Positions 36,901 through 46,470 are shown, counted from the stretch's first letter. The stretch: 64,000 nt of DNA from JBJGXI01 sp045635475 (GCF_045635475.1 NZ_JBJGXI010000001.1:124001-188000); one strand, 5' to 3'. The notes: generated by a model from the sequence alone, not told the origin. Numbers and translations: made by a program.

Positions 36901-37075
36901 TTTACCAGCAATTAAATAATATATAAAGACTTAACCCTAAAACTCCAATGCTTACAATTATCCGCTTATGCGAGTGTTCAATAGGATCCTGGTAATTTTA
37001 CAAGACCATGACACTGTGCTACATTTAAAAGCGTTTTTATGAAATGCATCCGCCTTTCATTATTTTTTATTTCTA

Positions 37076-37861
37076 TTATGAAAAGGAACTAGTTTTATTA
37101 GTAAATATACATTTTACTCCAAACTTATTAAAAGTATCTACATACTTTGGATCTTCAATTGGTGATTCTGTGATGATATAATCTATATCTTCAAATTCTG
37201 CAAATAGGCTTATGCCAGGTTTGTTAAACTTTGAGGAATCGATAACGGCATAGACTTCTTTTGCCGAATTCATCATACTTTGTTTTACATTTGCTTCTAA
37301 TGAACTTAAAGCAGTTAATCCTTTAGTAGTGTGAACTCCACTAGCGCCAATAAAAGCTTTGTTTACTTGAATATTACGAAAGTATTTTTCCGCATCAGGC
37401 CCTTGAGTGGACATGTTTTGCCCCAAGAGCATTCCGCCGGATAAAGATACAAGAACTTGACTATTAGCAAGAGCATGAGCTACTTCTAATGAATTTGTTA
37501 ATACCGTTAAATTTGTTCGAGATACAAGTAAACGAGCAATTTCAACCGTTGTTGTTCCTGAATCTAGTATGATTGTGTCCCCATCTTCAATAACATCAAC
37601 AGCTGCTTTAGCTATTGCCCCTTTTGCCCCTTTATTTATAGTGCTGCGAGATTCAAAGGGTACTAGTTTCTTTTCATTTTCTACATGATGTACTTCTCCT
37701 CTAGTGCGGAAAACAAGAGAAGCTTCCTCTAATATGGTTAGGTCTTTACGGATTGTAGCTGGTGTAACATTGAATAATGGAATAATATCATTAACATTTA
37801 CAGAAGATTTCTCCTTTATTATTTCGTAAATTTCATTTTGACGCTTGTTAATAAAGACCAT
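37076..37861 (-). CDS. DeoR/GlpR family transcriptional regulator
   Basis: A 261-residue repressor. The N-terminal winged helix-turn-helix is about residues 6-57 (KRQNEIYEIIKEKSSVNVND, TPATIRKDLTILEE). The C-terminal DeoR sensor domain has DGDTIILDSGTTTVEIARLL (about 92-111), LTVLTNSLEVA and GASGVHTTKGLTA, which bind a phosphorylated sugar. It is divergent from the kinase/aldolase operon with a 361-base shared region, and is its likely regulator. The inducer would be the phosphate ester made by the PfkB kinase or a related intermediate. Confidence 0.9.
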   Translation of the reverse strand: MVFINKRQNEIYEIIKEKSSVNVNDIIPLFNVTPATIRKDLTILEEASLVFRTRGEVHHVENEKKLVPFESRSTINKGAKGAIAKAAVDVIEDGDTIILDSGTTTVEIARLLVSRTNLTVLTNSLEVAHALANSQVLVSLSGGMLLGQNMSTQGPDAEKYFRNIQVNKAFIGASGVHTTKGLTALSSLEANVKQSMMNSAKEVYAVIDSSKFNKPGISLFAEFEDIDYIITESPIEDPKYVDTFNKFGVKCIFTNKTSSFS

Positions 37862-38222
37862 AATTTAATCAACTCTTTTTCATATTGTGAATTTATATAA
37901 AACATTATGATGCATTGTGAAGGTTAATGCAAGTCGCAAAAGTAGTATTTAGAAAAATTTTGAAATGAATAGGTACGATTATAATAGTAGTTAAATTTAA
38001 TATGGACCGACTATAAATAGAATGAATTATAAAACACTTTAGAAATAATATATTAAAAGTAATATAAAGAATAATTTGAAACCACAATAATATTTTGAAA
38101 ATTTTAATGAATGATGTTGACGGAGAAAAAATACTATGATATTCTCTAAAGAGAAATAAAAGAAAATGATACTTTATGAAGATTAGTGAAAGTTAACGTT
38201 GATGTTAGTGAGGAGGGATTAA
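37862..38222. other. Divergent regulatory region between the DeoR gene and the kinase/aldolase operon
   Basis: The 361 bases are extremely AT-rich and non-coding. TTAATATGGACCG and GTTAACGTTGATGTTA (near 38192-38207) are short partial palindromes that could be operator halves. The GAGGAGGG ribosome binding site of the kinase gene is at 38209-38217. Promoters cannot be fixed with confidence. Confidence 0.45.
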
Positions 38223-39173
38223 GTGAAAATATTGTGTGTTGGAGAGCTGGTTGCAGATATTGTTGCGAACCCAGTCACAAATATAGATTTTACAATTGAC
38301 AACATTGGTGTAGAAGAGATTTCCCTTAAAAATGGTGGGGATGCTTTAAATACATCAGTCAATTTAGCTAAACTTGGAAGTGATGTATCGTTTATAGGAA
38401 AGGTAGGAAAGGATATATTCGGAGATTTCTTAATAGATAAGGCTGAATCAGTTGGAGTTAATATGGATCATATCAGACGTTCTGATCACTTACCAACATC
38501 AAAAGTGATAGGACTAATTAAGGAAAATGGTGACCGATGCTTTATCCAAAGTGCAGGAGCTAATTCGGAATTCTCTATCCACGATATTGATTTATCCTTA
38601 TTAGATGAATGCAGCATTTTACATATTGGCGGTACATTCCATTTGCAAAATTTTGATGGAGTAAAAGGATGTGTAGAGCTACTTAGACTTGCTAGGGAAA
38701 AAGGTATCATTACTACAATGGATGTTTGTTGGGATCATTCGGGAAAATGGGCGGAAGTTATTTACCCCTGTTTCCAATATTTAAATTATATTATTCCGAG
38801 TATAGGAGAAGCAAAGCAAATTACCGGAAAAGATAATGTAGAAGAAATGTGTGAGTATTTTAAATTCGCTGGGGTTGAAAGCGTAATCATTAAGATGGGT
38901 GAAAAAGGAACCTATTGCTCCACTTGGGATGGCGATTTCTATTGTGGTAGTTATAAAGTGGATGTAAATGATACTACTGGTGCTGGTGATGGATTTGTTG
39001 CAGGTTTTTTGTTTGGAATAGGTAATGATTTGAAGGTGGAAGAATGTGTAAAGATGGGAACAGCGGTCTCAGCTTTTGTTATTCAACATATTGGTGCAAC
39101 AGACGGATCACCAACATTTTCAGAGATTGTTAGCTTTATAGAAAAAAATCAACTGGAGGTAAGGTATGAATAA
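38223..39173 (+). CDS. PfkB family carbohydrate kinase
   Basis: A 316-residue ribokinase-fold sugar kinase. The N-terminal signature is GGDALNTSVNLAKLGSDVSF (about 39-58), and the C-terminal signature is DTTGAGDGFVAGFLFG (about 250-265), whose Asp is the catalytic base. The substrate class (fructose 6-phosphate, tagatose 6-phosphate, a keto-deoxy sugar acid and so on) cannot be read. The aldolase that follows suggests a ketose phosphate. GTG at 38223 is the start, behind GAGGAGGG. It overlaps the aldolase gene by eight bases. Confidence 0.9.
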   Translation: MKILCVGELVADIVANPVTNIDFTIDNIGVEEISLKNGGDALNTSVNLAKLGSDVSFIGKVGKDIFGDFLIDKAESVGVNMDHIRRSDHLPTSKVIGLIKENGDRCFIQSAGANSEFSIHDIDLSLLDECSILHIGGTFHLQNFDGVKGCVELLRLAREKGIITTMDVCWDHSGKWAEVIYPCFQYLNYIIPSIGEAKQITGKDNVEEMCEYFKFAGVESVIIKMGEKGTYCSTWDGDFYCGSYKVDVNDTTGAGDGFVAGFLFGIGNDLKVEECVKMGTAVSAFVIQHIGATDGSPTFSEIVSFIEKNQLEVRYE

Positions 39174-40014
39174 TTATAATAACAAAATGGTTTTGAAAGC
39201 CTACGAGTCTGGTTATGCCATTCCAGCTTTCAATTATTCTGATATTTGGGAGCTATTAGCAATAACCGAAGCTGCTAATGAAGAACAAGCAAAAGTATAT
39301 ATATCTACAAATATGCCCGTAGTAAACACAATAGGAGTAGAGCACTGTGCGGCATTGGGCAAAGTCTCTTATGAACAATCGGGTAGGAATATTATTAGTC
39401 ACCTCGACCACTCCACGGAAGTAGAGCTGTGTAAAAAAGCGATAGATAACGGATATATGTCTGTTATGATCGATGCTTCTGCAGAATCATTAGAAGTAAA
39501 TATAGATAAGGTAAAAAAAGTGGTGGATTATGCACATGGAAAGGGTGTTGTAGTAGAAGCAGAAGTTGGAAAAATTAGAGGGAATAGTGAAGAGGGCTCA
39601 TTTGATGGAGGCGAATATTTGGCTGAAGTCGACGAGGCTGTTGAGTTAGTGAATGCAACTGGTGTTGATTCTCTTGCTGTAGGAATTGGTAACGGACACG
39701 GTTTTTATAAGACAAAGCCAAATATCAATATTCAAAGATTAAAAGAAATAAAAGAAGCTATCTCCATACCATTAGTGCTTCATGGCGGAACAGGATTACC
39801 TTATGATGTAGTTCGAGAATGTATTGGACTTGGAATGTCTAAAGTCAATGTAGGTACTATTTTACACAGTACTTATCTTGACGAATTAAAAAAGGAAATA
39901 ATGAAGGAACGATCTAGTCACAGTATCGCAGATATATTCGTTCCAGTAAAAAGTGAAATTAAGAAAGTAGTAAAGGAATGGATTAAAGTATGTGAGTCTG
40001 GTAATAGATCTTAA
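39166..40014 (+). CDS. Class II ketose-bisphosphate aldolase (FbaA/GatY/KbaY family)
   Basis: A 282-residue zinc aldolase. SHLDHS near residue 83 holds the catalytic Asp and a zinc His, EAEVGKIRG follows near 133, and LVLHGGTGLP near 203 holds another zinc His; GIGNGHGFY has the remaining histidine. It cleaves a ketose 1,6-bisphosphate (or 1-phosphate) to dihydroxyacetone phosphate and an aldehyde. With the upstream kinase it forms a translationally coupled pair. The aldehyde product could be the substrate of the aldehyde dehydrogenase at 43663. A central glycolytic enzyme is less likely, given this setting. Confidence 0.88.
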   Translation: MNNYNNKMVLKAYESGYAIPAFNYSDIWELLAITEAANEEQAKVYISTNMPVVNTIGVEHCAALGKVSYEQSGRNIISHLDHSTEVELCKKAIDNGYMSVMIDASAESLEVNIDKVKKVVDYAHGKGVVVEAEVGKIRGNSEEGSFDGGEYLAEVDEAVELVNATGVDSLAVGIGNGHGFYKTKPNINIQRLKEIKEAISIPLVLHGGTGLPYDVVRECIGLGMSKVNVGTILHSTYLDELKKEIMKERSSHSIADIFVPVKSEIKKVVKEWIKVCESGNRS

Positions 40015-40382
40015 TTGCTGCATAATGATTCATCGTGGGGGTGAAGAAATGGTGCACTATCTCCTGAAAATCACATTGTTAAATGTAAGCGTTATTAATA
40101 GGTTTGATTGTCAGTAACTTCCATGGTTAACCTTCAAGTATATTGATGGAATGTATTTAAATATTGTAATATTTTACAGCTATTGTTGAACCCAACTTAA
40201 GATTAAGGGATTAATTATTTATTTATGATCTTAATACAAAATGAAATTTATAGCTAAGAATATAATCAATTTTTCTTATGAGCAAATGGATTTATTTTTG
40301 TGTGCGCTTTCATGTAGATAATGAAATAGACTTCAATTAGGGTTTTTATGGAAAAATAATAATAGAGGGAGTGTATATAGTT
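40015..40382. other. Intergenic region between aldolase and transporter genes
   Basis: No gene is supported in these 368 bases. It holds the cre-like site listed next and probably the promoter of the transporter operon. Confidence 0.5.
40299..40312 (-). promoter_or_regulatory. cre-like site upstream of the tricarboxylate transporter operon
   Basis: Read on the minus strand, TGAAAGCGCACACA matches 13 of 14 positions of the CcpA consensus TGAAANCGNTNNCA. It is 70-84 bases upstream of the TctC-type start, consistent with carbon catabolite control. Confidence 0.55.
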
Positions 40383-41342
40383 ATGAAGAAGATGTGTTTG
40401 GTTGTTTGTATGTTATTTATTGCAGTTGTAGCTTTGGTAGGGTGTAATTCAGATTCTGCATATCCTAGTAAGGATATAAAGACGATTGTACCTTACGGTG
40501 CTGGTGGAACAACAGATTTAACTGTAAGAGCACTATTTGATGCTGTTCCTAAAGAGGATATGCCCAATAATTCCAGTTTCCTTGTTTCGAATGTAACTGG
40601 AGGGAGCGGCCTTGTAGGTGCTAATGAATTTACAAACTCTGATTCGGATGGATATACCTTAGGTGTACTTAATTGTGATTTACTGTTAAATGAAGTTCTC
40701 GGTAATACGGAAATAACAGTAGATGATTATGTTCCATTAGTAGCAATTCAAGATGATCCATATGCGGTAGTCGTCAGTGCGGAAGCGCCATTTCAAACTT
40801 TCGAAGAACTTATTGATTATGCCAAGGAACATCCTGGTGAAATAACAATTGGAGATTCGGGAAGTGGCAGTGCTAACAATCTAGCTGTACGGGCAATGGA
40901 AAAGTTTTTAGGGGTTTCATTTAATAAAGTATCTTATGATAGTTCTGCAGATTCGGTTATTTCAGTAGTAAGTGGTGAAATAGATGCCACAGTAACACAT
41001 ACTTCTGCAGCTACAGGACAGTTGGATGCTGAGAAAGTTAAAATATTGGCGGTTACATCAAATGAACGTCTTTCTACTTATCCTGATGTCCCAGCAATTG
41101 GAGAATTATATGAAGAAGCGTCAGATATGAAGGTAGATAGCTGGATATTTTTAGCAGCGCGTCCTAATACGGAACAATCGTCAATTGAGTTCTTACAAGA
41201 TACTTTTTCTGAAGCTGTTAATTCAGATAAATTCAAAACTTCCATAAAAAACTTTCATATGCAGGAAGTGAGCATGACTTCAGAGGAGATGAAAGAATTT
41301 ATCAAAAGCCAAAGAGAATACTATAAAAAAGTTCTGAATTAA
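40383..41342 (+). CDS. Tripartite tricarboxylate transporter substrate-binding lipoprotein (TctC family)
   Basis: A 319-residue lipoprotein with lipobox LVGC, Cys21 being lipidated. The TctC/Bug fold is recognisable by IKTIVPYGAGGTTDLTVRAL after the signal, GGSGLVGANEF, DDPYAVVVSAE, and DSGSGSANNLAV in the ligand pocket. Family members bind citrate, tartrate, other carboxylates or sugar acids. ATG at 40383 is preferred to GTG at 40371, which lies too close to the AGAGGGA site. It heads the transporter genes tctB and tctA. Confidence 0.88.
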   Translation: MKKMCLVVCMLFIAVVALVGCNSDSAYPSKDIKTIVPYGAGGTTDLTVRALFDAVPKEDMPNNSSFLVSNVTGGSGLVGANEFTNSDSDGYTLGVLNCDLLLNEVLGNTEITVDDYVPLVAIQDDPYAVVVSAEAPFQTFEELIDYAKEHPGEITIGDSGSGSANNLAVRAMEKFLGVSFNKVSYDSSADSVISVVSGEIDATVTHTSAATGQLDAEKVKILAVTSNERLSTYPDVPAIGELYEEASDMKVDSWIFLAARPNTEQSSIEFLQDTFSEAVNSDKFKTSIKNFHMQEVSMTSEEMKEFIKSQREYYKKVLN

Positions 41343-41419
41343 TTGTTATAGTAAGAAGCCGTCGATACAGTTATAGATTGTTTCTGTATCGGCGCATGCC
41401 TAGAAATGGGGTAATTTAG

Positions 41420-41878
41420 ATGAATAAATATAACAATATGTTGATATCCATTATTTTGATATGTATTTCGGGTGCGGTTTTCTATGGGACTAAGGATTAC
41501 GAGTCATCCGGATTAGAATCTATCGGAGCAGGGTTTTGGCCAAGATTGTTAGCGATCACACTCTTTATATTATCTGTAGTCCTATTTATTCAATCTATTT
41601 TTCAAAAAGGTGACGGTAACTTCAAACTGGTTAATTTAAAATCTCCTGGTATTATTCGTGTGATTAAAATAAGCTCGGTATTATTAATATTTTGTATCAT
41701 ATTAAAAGTGTTTGGTTTCCTTATAGCTATCTTATATTTGGTGCCTCCTTGTATGTATATATTGGGTGAGAAAAGAATTGGTTCGATAATTGGTGTTACT
41801 GTAAGTGTGGTACTTTTAGTTTATGTCGTTTTTGTAGTTCTTCTAAAAATACAATTGCCAGAAGGTATTCTCTTCTGA
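41420..41878 (+). CDS. Tripartite tricarboxylate transporter small membrane subunit (TctB family)
   Basis: A 152-residue protein with four predicted membrane helices. The SSGLESIGAGFWPRLLA segment after the first helix is typical of TctB. It lies between the tctC- and tctA-type genes on the same strand. GGGGTAATTTAG precedes the ATG. Confidence 0.85.
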   Translation: MNKYNNMLISIILICISGAVFYGTKDYESSGLESIGAGFWPRLLAITLFILSVVLFIQSIFQKGDGNFKLVNLKSPGIIRVIKISSVLLIFCIILKVFGFLIAILYLVPPCMYILGEKRIGSIIGVTVSVVLLVYVVFVVLLKIQLPEGILF

Positions 41879-42036
41879 AAATTATTGGAAGAGTTAATGT
41901 CTCGCTATTTATAGATTAAGGAGATGAATCAAGAAAAGCTTCATAGTGCTTCACTAATTAAACACTAAATTGCCATAGTTATAGTGCATTGGCCAATTAC
42001 GTAGAATTAATTCTGTGAAGGGAGGAGAGCAATAAA

Positions 42037-43551
42037 ATGCTAGAATTTTTCAGTGCGTTCTCAAGTATATTGCAGCCAAACATAATTATATATATTTTTC
42101 TCGGAACGTTGGCAGGTGTGTTGGTAGGGTCAATGCCGGGTTTATCTTCAATTATGGGTCTGTCCATTTTGATGCCTTTTACCTTTTCACTAGGCGGAGA
42201 TACAGGAATCTTAATGTTACTAGGAATGTTTTGTGGAAGTATCTTTGGCGGTTCTGTAACAGCTATATTAATAAATACCCCAGGGACAGCAAATTCAGCA
42301 GCAACATGTTTAGATGGATATCCAATGGCTAACAAATATGGACAACCAGGTAGGGCTTTAAGTATCTCTATAATGGCTTCAACTTTTGGAGGAATATTTA
42401 GCGCTGTTATGCTACTTTTTACTTCTCCGATTTTAGCTAAATTCGCCTTGAGATTCGGATCGCCAGAGTTTTTTGCATTAGCTATATTTGGTCTTAGTAT
42501 TGTAGCAGGAATATCATCAAAATCACTTGTAAAAGGTTTGATTAGTACTCTAATTGGTCTTTTACTAGCTACGGTTGGGATTAATTCATTTACAGGAGAA
42601 TTTAGATTTACATTTGATTCGGTGTATTTATCTGCTGGAATTTCATTTGTACCGGTACTAATTGCGCTTTATGCATTTTCACAAGGATTAGCGATGGTTG
42701 AAAGTGGTGAATCAAGTAAAAAGGCAAGTGTTAAAGTTAACAAGGTCTTTCCTAGCATAAAAGATGTAAAACGAGTATCACCCACTATTTTAAGATCAAG
42801 TTTCTTAGGAACAGTAATAGGAACGATACCTGGCACTGGTGGCGATATCGCATCTTGGGTCGGTTATAACGAGGCAAAGCGTTGGTCGAAGAACCCAGAA
42901 AAGTTTGGCGACGGTGCACCAGAAGGTATTGCTGCACCTGAAGCAGCAAACAATGCTATCTCTGGTGGGGCACTAATCCCTCTTTTAACGTTAGGAATAC
43001 CTGGCGATGCCGGTACTGCCATTATGCTAGGGGCATTAATGATGCAAGGGATTATTCCTGGGCCCTTATTATTTGAACAACAAACAGAAAAGGTTTATAT
43101 AATTATCGGTGGATTAATATTAGCTAATATATTCATGTGTATTATTGGTTATTGTGGTGTTAAATATTTTTCAAAGATTACAACGATTTCAAGTAAGATT
43201 TTGACACCTATTATTTTTATTTTTTGTTTTGTTGGAACTTTTTCGATCAACAACAACGTAAACGATATCTATTTTATGATAATTGCGGGTATCATAGGTT
43301 ATATTTTAATAAAAAATGAATTTCCATTACCTCCGATTATTTTAGGGTTGATTTTGGGTGGAATAGCGGAGAAGAATTTAGAAAGGTCTTTAGCGCTTTC
43401 GGAAGGGGATTTGATGATATTTATTGAAAGACCTATATCATTAACACTACTAATAGTAGCGTTAATATCAATGATATACCCCATCATTCATTCGAAAATT
43501 AGAAAAAGGAAATCGATTATAGATAGCATGGACTCAGGTAAAGATTTATAA
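42037..43551 (+). CDS. Tripartite tricarboxylate transporter large membrane subunit (TctA family)
   Basis: A 504-residue transporter with about eleven to twelve membrane helices. The two family motifs are GVLVGSMPGLSSIMGLSILM (about 27-46) and the related inverted-repeat segment GTVIGTIPGTGGDIASWVGY (about 264-283). PGTANSAATCLDGYP is also diagnostic. It forms the sodium- or proton-driven channel served by the binding lipoprotein. AAGGGAGGAG precedes the ATG. The substrate is probably a carboxylate or sugar acid, judged from the dehydrogenases downstream. Confidence 0.92.
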   Translation: MLEFFSAFSSILQPNIIIYIFLGTLAGVLVGSMPGLSSIMGLSILMPFTFSLGGDTGILMLLGMFCGSIFGGSVTAILINTPGTANSAATCLDGYPMANKYGQPGRALSISIMASTFGGIFSAVMLLFTSPILAKFALRFGSPEFFALAIFGLSIVAGISSKSLVKGLISTLIGLLLATVGINSFTGEFRFTFDSVYLSAGISFVPVLIALYAFSQGLAMVESGESSKKASVKVNKVFPSIKDVKRVSPTILRSSFLGTVIGTIPGTGGDIASWVGYNEAKRWSKNPEKFGDGAPEGIAAPEAANNAISGGALIPLLTLGIPGDAGTAIMLGALMMQGIIPGPLLFEQQTEKVYIIIGGLILANIFMCIIGYCGVKYFSKITTISSKILTPIIFIFCFVGTFSINNNVNDIYFMIIAGIIGYILIKNEFPLPPIILGLILGGIAEKNLERSLALSEGDLMIFIERPISLTLLIVALISMIYPIIHSKIRKRKSIIDSMDSGKDL

Positions 43552-43662
43552 ATGAAATTCGAATCTAAAACGGTGGCTTGATAAAGCAATTAAGAATCGA
43601 TGGGATAAAGTACTCTTTTTATTGGAGGAAAAGTACTGACAATAATGATCTGGAGGTAGATT

Positions 43663-45075
43663 ATGAAGAAAAAGATTTTTATAGATGGGAAATGGATAGA
43701 TACAAATTCCACTTATTCTATTAAAAATAAATTCACAAATGAATTGTTTGTAGAGGTTTGTGAAGCGGGGGGGAAAGAAGTGGATTTGGCTGTGGAATCT
43801 GCTGTAAAAGCTTTCCGAAACTACTCATTTACTCCTGCTCACCGTTATGAAGTGCTCGCAAAGGTATCGAAGTTACTTAACGAGAATATAGAGGAATTGG
43901 CGACGACAATAGCTATTGAAGGTGGTAAACCTATTACAGATGCTAGAGTTGAAGTAAAACGTTCTGCGGAGACTTTCTTATTGGCTGCTGAAGAAGCGAA
44001 AAAGATTACTGGAACTCAAATCCCAAATTATAATGCAACAAATCGATTTTTTTATACGATAAAAAAGCCCGTCGGCGTTGTTGCGGCAATCACTCCATTT
44101 AATTTTCCGATGAATCTTGTTGTGCACAAAGTAGCACCTGCGTTAGCTGCAGGTAACCCGGTAATTCTCAAGCCTTCATCAAATACATCTGCTGTTGCTC
44201 TTAGGTTATGTGAGATACTTGAACAAGCTGGAGTTCCACAAGGATTTCTCCATTGTGTAATCGGCGGAGGGAGAACAGTTGGTCAGCAGTTGTTAGAGGA
44301 TTCAAGAATTGCACATTATACATTTACAGGTTCTCCAGGTGTAGGTAAACATATTCAACAAACGATTGGTCTACGGAAAGCGACATTAGAGCTCGGTTCT
44401 AATTCTGCTACGATTGTTCATGGTGATTGTGATGTTGAGAAAGCAGCTATGAAATTAGCAAAGATGGCATTTGCGCATGCAGGGCAAATATGTATCTCTG
44501 TTCAACGAATTTTTGTTCAAAAATCTGTTGAGGAAAGGTTTATGCAACTATTTTTGGATGGTGTATCTAGACTGAAATTAGGTGATCCGCTCGATGTGGA
44601 AACCGATGTTGGTCCAATGATTAGTGAAGCTGAAGCGGTTAGAATAGAAGAGTGGATTAATGAAGCAAAATATTCCGGTGCTAAGGTAATAACTGGTGGA
44701 AACCGAAAAAGAAATCTATTTGAACCGACTGTGATAACAAATGTAACGAAAGATATGAAAGTAGTGGCAGAAGAAGTATTTGCGCCGGTAGTGTCTGTTA
44801 CTAGCTACAATGCGATTGAGGAAGCAATAGACTTAGTTAATGATTCCAAATATGGTTTGCAGGCAGGCGTCTATACGCGAGACATGAATCTAAGCTTTAA
44901 ATTGCCTCATTTACTGGAAGTCGGTGGGGTAATTATTAATGATACATGTTGCTATCGTGCGGACCAAATGCCTTACGGTGGTGTAAAAGAAAGTGGAAAT
45001 GGCAAGGAAGGACCAGCTTTCGCCATGCAAAGCCTCATGGAAGAAGTTGTAGTTGTTATAAACTTAGAAGAATAG
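43663..45075 (+). CDS. NAD(P)-dependent aldehyde dehydrogenase
   Basis: A 470-residue ALDH-superfamily enzyme. Catalytic residues are Glu243 in LELGSNS and Cys277 in AHAGQICISVQR; the cofactor loop FTGSPGVGKHIQ and the PFNFPMNL segment are intact. The sequence belongs to the lactaldehyde/phosphonoacetaldehyde/GapN-like part of the family rather than to the betaine aldehyde group. It oxidises a small aldehyde, perhaps the product of the upstream aldolase. TCTGGAGGT precedes the ATG. It is followed by the decarboxylating dehydrogenase gene after 27 bases. Confidence 0.88.
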   Translation: MKKKIFIDGKWIDTNSTYSIKNKFTNELFVEVCEAGGKEVDLAVESAVKAFRNYSFTPAHRYEVLAKVSKLLNENIEELATTIAIEGGKPITDARVEVKRSAETFLLAAEEAKKITGTQIPNYNATNRFFYTIKKPVGVVAAITPFNFPMNLVVHKVAPALAAGNPVILKPSSNTSAVALRLCEILEQAGVPQGFLHCVIGGGRTVGQQLLEDSRIAHYTFTGSPGVGKHIQQTIGLRKATLELGSNSATIVHGDCDVEKAAMKLAKMAFAHAGQICISVQRIFVQKSVEERFMQLFLDGVSRLKLGDPLDVETDVGPMISEAEAVRIEEWINEAKYSGAKVITGGNRKRNLFEPTVITNVTKDMKVVAEEVFAPVVSVTSYNAIEEAIDLVNDSKYGLQAGVYTRDMNLSFKLPHLLEVGGVIINDTCCYRADQMPYGGVKESGNGKEGPAFAMQSLMEEVVVVINLEE

Positions 45076-45102
45076 TTGATTTAGTTGTGGAGTGGTATAG
45101 AG

Positions 45103-46176
45103 ATGAAAACTTATAAAATCGCTGTAATTCCAGGTGATGGTATTGGACCTGAAGTATTGGAAGCGGGCGTAAATGTGATGAAAGTCATTTCGGAGCTGGA
45201 CGGTCGCTTTCGGTTTGATTTTACTTTTTTTCCCTGGGGTTGTGAATATTATTTAAAGCATGGAAAAATGTTAGCTGATGATGGAATGCAAACATTGAAA
45301 AAATTCGATGCAATCTATTTGGGAGCTGTGGGGGCACCGAGTGTCCCTGATCATATCTCGTTGTGGGATTTGTTGCTTCGAATAAGAAAAGAATTTAATC
45401 AGTATGTGAACCTTCGACCTATTACCTTATTAGAAGAATCGCTTTCTCCTATAAAAGGCAAGGGTATGAAAGAAATAGACATGCTAATCATTCGTGAAAA
45501 TAGCGAAGGTGAATATGCTGGAGCAGGTGACCGGTTGTTTAAAGGTACAAAAGAAGAAGTTGCGCTTCAGACTGGAGTCTTCTCCAGAAAGGGAACAGAA
45601 AGAATCATTCGTTACGCGTTTGAAGAAGCGAAGAAAAAAGGAAAATCTTTAACTAGTATTAGTAAAGCAAACGCATTGAATTATTCCATGGTGTTCTGGG
45701 ATGAAGTTTTTGAAGAGGTTAAACAGGATTATCCAGAAGTTCCTACGTATTCTTATCTAGTTGATGCGGCGGCCATGTTTATGGTGAAACAGCCGGAGAG
45801 ATTTGAGATAGTTGTCACTTCTAACTTATTTGGAGATATATTAACGGATTTAGGTGCTGCGCTATCTGGTGGCCTTGGTCTTGCTGCAGGGGCTAACATA
45901 AATCCTGAAAAGGAATTCCCTTCAATGTTCGAGCCAATTCATGGATCTGCTCCTGATATAGCTGGGAAAGGTATTGCAAATCCTTTGGCTGCTATTTGGT
46001 CAGTTAGTCAGATGCTTGACTTCTTTGATTACGAAGATACAGGCAAAATCGTATTAGAATCTATTCAGAACGTGCTAAAAGAAAGAGAGTTTCTGACACC
46101 AGATATGGGAGGCGATGCTACTACTTCACAAGTAGCTGAAAGAATAATCAAACGGTTAATACAATATTATAATTAA
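45103..46176 (+). CDS. Tartrate/D-malate-type decarboxylating dehydrogenase
   Basis: A 357-residue member of the isocitrate/isopropylmalate dehydrogenase family. The N-terminal IAVIPGDGIGPEVLEAG, the YVNLRPI loop, the phospho-regulation-site-like IRENSEGEYAG and the NAD loop FEPIHGSAPDIAGKGIANP are in order. The LWDLLLRIRKEFNQYVNLRP and GVFSRKGTERIIRYAFE segments favour the tartrate/D-malate dehydrogenase branch over leucine synthesis. It would convert a 2-hydroxy acid to a keto acid with loss of CO2 in some substrates. ATG at 45103 is preferred to a TTG six codons earlier. It ends the operon, before a terminator. Confidence 0.88.
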   Translation: MKTYKIAVIPGDGIGPEVLEAGVNVMKVISELDGRFRFDFTFFPWGCEYYLKHGKMLADDGMQTLKKFDAIYLGAVGAPSVPDHISLWDLLLRIRKEFNQYVNLRPITLLEESLSPIKGKGMKEIDMLIIRENSEGEYAGAGDRLFKGTKEEVALQTGVFSRKGTERIIRYAFEEAKKKGKSLTSISKANALNYSMVFWDEVFEEVKQDYPEVPTYSYLVDAAAMFMVKQPERFEIVVTSNLFGDILTDLGAALSGGLGLAAGANINPEKEFPSMFEPIHGSAPDIAGKGIANPLAAIWSVSQMLDFFDYEDTGKIVLESIQNVLKEREFLTPDMGGDATTSQVAERIIKRLIQYYN

Positions 46177-46180
46177 GAAA

Positions 46181-46223
46181 TAAAATTGACTGTTTTTAAT
46201 AGAATACAGTCAATTTTATTTTT
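46181..46223 (+). terminator. Rho-independent terminator of the transporter/dehydrogenase operon
   Basis: TAAAATTGACTGT and ACAGTCAATTTTA form a 13-base stem, followed by ATTTTT, just after the stop codon. Confidence 0.88.
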
Positions 46224-46250
46224 ATATGGTTTTGGTTTCGTATATGGGAC

Positions 46251-46294
46251 TACTGTCACTTCTCGAAGTTTGTCACAATGTGTTGTCGACTGAG
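46251..46294. repeat. Second dispersed motif (GTCACTTC...TTTGTCACAATG), copy 1
   Basis: CTGTCACTTCTCGAAGTTTG followed by TCACAATGTGTTGTCGACTGAG is nearly the same as 58115-58154 and related to 63732-63765. It stands directly in front of a copy of the REP/MITE-like element. Confidence 0.75.
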
Positions 46295-46298
46295 AATT

Positions 46299-46376
46299 GG
46301 AACATGGGGTCAGTTTTACTGTTCCGGTCTATGAAAATAAAACATAAGGGGCACGATAAACCTGACCCCATGTTCC
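46299..46376. repeat. Dispersed REP/MITE-like element, copy G
   Basis: It runs from GGAACATGGGGTCAGTTTTA to AAACCTGACCCCATGTTCC. It has the same internal TATGAAAATAAAACATAAGG-like core as the other copies. Confidence 0.85.
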
Positions 46377-46470
46377 ACCAGAGCATTTTGTTTTACAACT
46401 ATGTAATTATTAGCGTATCTTATTAAGGTAAATAGTTAGCTAGGTAAATAATTTAGTGGGGATGGTTTCC

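Larger units (their letters stand above)
35940..37075. other. 1.1-kb non-coding region with a repeat half-copy and gene scraps
   Basis: It starts with the left half of the dispersed element (35989-36020). Between about 36130 and 36300 short frames such as MFYQKYELI and NPIVYYQSNIRQPFP end in stops and may be part of an unrecognised insertion sequence. A BRCT-like scrap lies at 36648-36900. Nothing else is supported. Confidence 0.5.

Noticed and set aside
39166..40014. Class II aldolase considered as the housekeeping fructose-bisphosphate aldolase
   Set aside because: Its overlap with a PfkB kinase gene and the divergent DeoR regulator point to a dedicated catabolic operon.
46226..46426. Plus-strand frame of 66 codons
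   Set aside because: It runs through two dispersed repeats and therefore reflects repeat sequence, not a gene.
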